DNA from: Thuidium tamariscinum
Lineage: Eukaryota > Streptophyta > Bryopsida > Hypnales > Thuidiaceae
Reading direction: 5' to 3'
Assembly (NCBI GenBank): GCA_947034885.2
Contig: OX344753.2
Coordinates: 22,196,001-22,260,000, forward strand
Length of the DNA: 64,000 bases
The position numbers and the translations under genes are program-made. The notes beneath the pieces are model-generated. The model was not told the origin of the DNA, did not search any database, and saw nothing but the letters and a program-made list of their open reading frames with translations. Below are positions 61,101-64,000 of the stretch, one piece after another; position 1 is the first letter of the stretch; each line of letters opens with the position of its first letter.

Positions 61101-61170
61101 CACTCATGTTTCGGCTCGATCCGAAAGTCTTCACCCGAAAATTATCGAGGAGTTTCAGATGCGGTGCCAT
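58098..61170 (-). CDS. Intact hAT-like transposase (ZNF862/KIAA1586 type), two exons
   Basis: Exon 1 61170-59301 and exon 2 58672-58098 join across an intron (CTCAG/GTAAAT to GTGCAG/AAATAG) to exactly 815 codons with stop, 814 residues, and no internal damage. Near the N-terminus a BED/TTF-like zinc region reads CTCINGRCK and then NLEKHEGKRVC. The RNase H-fold core shows LISADEVTAVDTTSW and SFGADGVSTFQ (two candidate catalytic aspartates) and HRVNLVVETLSKFP. The C-terminal hAT dimerisation region has EDERCFSNLKFLKS, RNRLDKHLPLVVRMFG. This is the animal/plant group of hAT-derived proteins with vertebrate relatives ZNF862 and KIAA1586. The last Gly codon and TGA stop come from the inserted repeat at 58103. 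No terminal repeats were found around it, so it may be immobile or domesticated. The first ATG after the upstream stop is at 61170. Confidence 0.85.
58885..59285. repeat. Minisatellite of about 60 bp in the hAT intron
   Basis: About seven diverged units, each with CCCACCCAACAAAAAAAT, a GAAGTATAATATGAG stretch and a CTCTTTC-like end. It fills most of the 628-bp intron. Open frames on the minus strand through it are low-complexity and rich in Phe, Tyr and Cys, and are not genes. Confidence 0.85.
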
Positions 61171-62100
61171 CGAAGACCTGCACCCCAAGACAACAAAAAA
61201 AACCTAGCAGTACCGAAGAGCGATCGAATGCACACCAAGCAAACCGAAATCGAAGCTAAACCACACCGATCGGGTGCACCACAGTCCCCTAACGGCCCTA
61301 AGCCAAACACAATGACACGATGAGCAATTGGATGCACACAAAAACCACAGAAAACCACAATACCATCGCCCGATCGGGTGCACAACAAATCACAGAATAC
61401 TGCAGGTCGATCGATTGGAAAACTACAGACAAAATGAAGATTGATTCAGCACAACAAAGAGCAAAGTCAGTGAAGCAAGTGCAAGCGATGTGGAAAGTTG
61501 GCATGGAAGCGATGAAGCACCAGTTAAATTGGTGAAGACGCCTTGGGTAGCCGTTTGAAAACACAATCGGCATTTTTTTTTTCTCAGAACTATGAGCAAG
61601 TGAGTGCCACATTCAAGAGAGCAGCCTCCAAATCCAAAATGCAGTGAATGCCAGAGATTTCTAGAGCACCTCCGGTATTTTCAATGCAACAGGAATTGGG
61701 AGACAGTGAACGCCTCAACGCCAAAGTTTCCAGCAATCTGATTTCCCAAAGTTCAGATTTCTCAAAACCACCGGAATCCAAGAGACTAACGCACTGGCGA
61801 TCTGGCGCGAGGGCAAGCTTGGCGCCTCAAAACTTCAAAAAAAAAGAATATGCTTCGTGTTTCAAATGCACTGCTAAACGTGCGCAATTAAGACAGCCAT
61901 TAATGCGAAACCCTGAGATTTGGAGAAGACGACTCTGCTAACATGCAAATGGGGGAGGGGCGCCCAAAACCCTACCCCGGGCTAAACTCAGCCGCGAGAT
62001 GCAGCCGCCTTGGCCAGCATCGGACGACCCAGGGAGCAACGGAGCGAACGAAAAATTTTCTGTTAGCTTCCATCTGCTATTCGCGTAGTGGATGAAAAGA
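61171..62100 (-). promoter_or_regulatory. Upstream region of the hAT-like gene with a degenerate repeat
   Basis: Between about 61215 and 61400 a motif like CGATCGGGTGCACA recurs four or five times at intervals of about 50 bases (near 61220, 61266, 61320, 61371). The following DNA to 62060 is moderately GC-rich, with no gene recognised. It probably holds the promoter and leader of the minus-strand transposase. The start site cannot be placed. Confidence 0.4.
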
Positions 62101-62675
62101 GGATTCCGCCACCTCAGCATGTACAAGTGCAGCAATTTTGCTCAAAATGTTTTGTGCAAGAACATTTCTACAATGTACTTTTCGCACTTGATTTTTTTTG
62201 GTAGAATTTGCGCGATTTTTAGCCAGAATCAAGATCACTGGTCCTCAATGTACATGTCAAATAAAAATTTCTGACTTTTAATTTATGTAATTTAAAATCC
62301 CATATAGTTGAGTTTTAAGGAAAGATTAAGTGCAAGGTAATTGAATAGCAATAAGAGCATAATAATGAAGTTAGATTTTGACTAAAATAAAAAAATGTTC
62401 AAAAATGAAAATAAACCTCATTATAAAACAATTCATACAATCAAGAACCCATAAGTGTTACCTTGAATTAAAATCTCATGTGCTATACAAATTTGTGCTC
62501 CTATAACATATACACCATCAAATGAAACATTGATTGATATGAAAAGCTTAGCACCATATTTGATTGAATTGACTTTGATAAGCGATAAAGTTGAGAAAAG
62601 TAGTAGGATTCAATGATGGTGAAGAAATGTCATAGAACATTTATCATCATGCAAAAACAAAATTCTCTAGGGATC
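62101..62675. other. AT-rich gene-free DNA
   Basis: Nothing recognised. Confidence 0.5.
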
Positions 62676-62760
62676 TAAAGTGGGTATATCCAAAAGCACC
62701 ACTTATTCTTATTGAGCCTAGTTACTACAATTAGGTTGTTCAAAGACTTGACCTTCAAAG
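62676..62760. mobile_element. Left-end fragment of the AGGTGGGTACACC mariner-like family
   Basis: AAAGTGGGTATATCCAAAAGC and the following GCACCACTT, then CCTAGTTACTA and GGTTGTTCA, match the left part of 1287-1558 and 16134-16406. The copy stops after about 85 bp. Confidence 0.6.
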
Positions 62761-62869
62761 CATCACGCTCTACATTCGCTCATTTGCAGTACATGTGCTC
62801 TGTGATCTCAAACATCAAGAAATGCGGAGTATTTAACTTGGTTTGTCCAATTTAGAAGAGAACATGTTT

Positions 62870-63838
62870 CGGTCAGCTGAGACGTTTCACCTCCTGTTAC
62901 CACTGCTCCTGTTCCTGCACAAAAGGGCTCCAAATAGTTTTAACGCTCTTTCAAATACAATGAAATGAAACCTCAGTCCAGGGCACTGAAAGTCAGAGAT
63001 GACAACAGGCCTACACTCGTGCAAAAGGATAACTCAGGACTTGCACCACAAGTACTTGTTTTTTCAATTTCAAAGCAGAGCTATTTCTGCAAATCTAAGT
63101 ACACCAGGCCAGTCAGAAATACGAATACATCGCCCATGAGTTTCTCCTCGTCGTCTATGAACGAATGGAGGGCGCATCTTACAAAGCACGAGGAATAAGC
63201 TTGAAGTACGAGCTCGTAAAGTTTTAATGCTTCCCATCAGTGTTCCCACCAAGGTTGACCACTACTCGTTGAGCTGAGCTGGTTTTTTACGAAGGAAACA
63301 GTTCAGGTTCCAAAGTTCCTGGTATGTGTAGCAGTGACAAGCGGGGTAACTCCCCAATTCCATCAACTGTAATCATTTACAAAAGATCAACGCAATGAAC
63401 TCACAGGACTACAAACTTAGAGAATACTGAAACTCTTGAAGTCCACAAGGACCAAGCTAGAAATTTGTCACCGAGGAATGATCCACCAGATGAGGAGACG
63501 AATCCTTTTCATCAATATTAGAACTGTAAGATGCATGATCGTACATGAAAGAAAAACGAAAAACACCTGAGAACACGCACAAGTCAAAGAACACCTGAGC
63601 GTAAGGAGTAAATTTGGAGTTTCTTCCTACTTGCAGGTCATATTTCCTAGAAAACAGTTGTGTACTGAACAAAGTTCTGCGCTACAATACATGAAAAGCA
63701 TGTGGTTTAGCACGTACCTGGAACCCTCTCACAATTTTTCCAAGGTCAGAGTGGTCAAAGAATTGGATAAGCACGAGCTGCAAACAGATGAGTACCACAG
63801 TACACCACAGACCGTCCCTATCTTCAACACCAACTAAA
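62870..63838 (-). CDS. Possible exons of an unidentified minus-strand gene
   Basis: The region is richer in GC than its left neighbour and shows exon-like pieces on the minus strand. One, at about 63779-63720, reads LVLIQFFDHSDLGKIVRGFQ and is bounded by a good acceptor (TTTGCAG) and donor (CCAG/GTACGT). Another, at about 63665-63600, reads RKYDLQVGRNSKFTPYAQ and ends at GT. The two do not join in frame by the simplest splicing. A frame at about 62915-62810 could be a terminal exon. No family is recognised, so this is a weak call of a gene continuing beyond the window. Confidence 0.25.
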
Positions 63839-64000
63839 ATTCCATGTTAAAACAGTTTGGAGAAAGTGTCAATTCTCAGCTAATGTGATTAAATCTTCCT
63901 CCGCCCTCTGTAGCTCAACTAAGAAACTGGCAAATTCTACTTAAAACAAAAACGAAATCAACTCAAAACGCTTGAAATCTAGAATTACGTATTTCGGTAG

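Overview
The window is nuclear DNA of a eukaryote in the plant (streptophyte) lineage. Three genes can be rebuilt exon by exon and resemble plant proteins: an AMBRA1-like split WD40 protein, a taspase-type threonine aspartase, and a SUVR4-type Pre-SET/SET histone methyltransferase. Introns have normal GT-AG ends, gene density is low, and the gene-free DNA is AT-rich and packed with small inverted-repeat transposons. The mixture (lineage-specific proteins, ZNF862-like hAT genes, DUF4283 relics) suggests a non-flowering streptophyte, but I cannot name the species.

Layout. 1-21 kb: no gene, a layered graveyard of short DNA transposons. They include a family flanked by TTAA whose ends read CCCCTAAAGGACCA (piggyBac-like), TA-flanked mariner-like elements, a Mutator-like element with a 9-bp target duplication, a 2-kb foldback, a 72-bp minisatellite and microsatellites. 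Several are nested, so their order of arrival can be read. 21.1-27.2 kb, minus: AMBRA1-like gene, 15 exons, 907 codons, with a GC-rich upstream region to about 28.8 kb. 31.0-35.2 kb, minus: taspase-like gene, 10 exons. 36.3-38.5 kb: a duplicated segment and transposon pieces. 39.3-48.4 kb: a degraded block with a hypothetical ORF, an unknown coiled-coil gene with one internal stop, a SUVR-like gene with two internal stops and a clean hAT element inside its SET exon, and a DUF4283 relic with one internal stop. 49.8-51.6 kb: two complete inverted-repeat elements. 52.4-57.5 kb, minus: a multi-exon gene resembling a DDE/RNase H-fold transposase, plus an upstream basic coiled-coil ORF. 58.1-61.2 kb, minus: an intact two-exon, 814-codon hAT-like transposase whose last codon and stop come from an inserted repeat. 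62-64 kb: mostly unassigned, perhaps the end of a minus-strand gene.

The host genes do not form one pathway. AMBRA1-like proteins act in ubiquitin ligase and autophagy control, taspases are site-specific proteases, and SUVR proteins methylate histone H3K9. The common theme is transposon pressure. The hAT element in the SET exon can be removed on paper with one copy of its 8-bp duplication and the SET frame closes exactly. All four internal stops in the 41-48 kb block can be explained by a single C-to-T change, as expected if this block was cytosine-methylated and is decaying.
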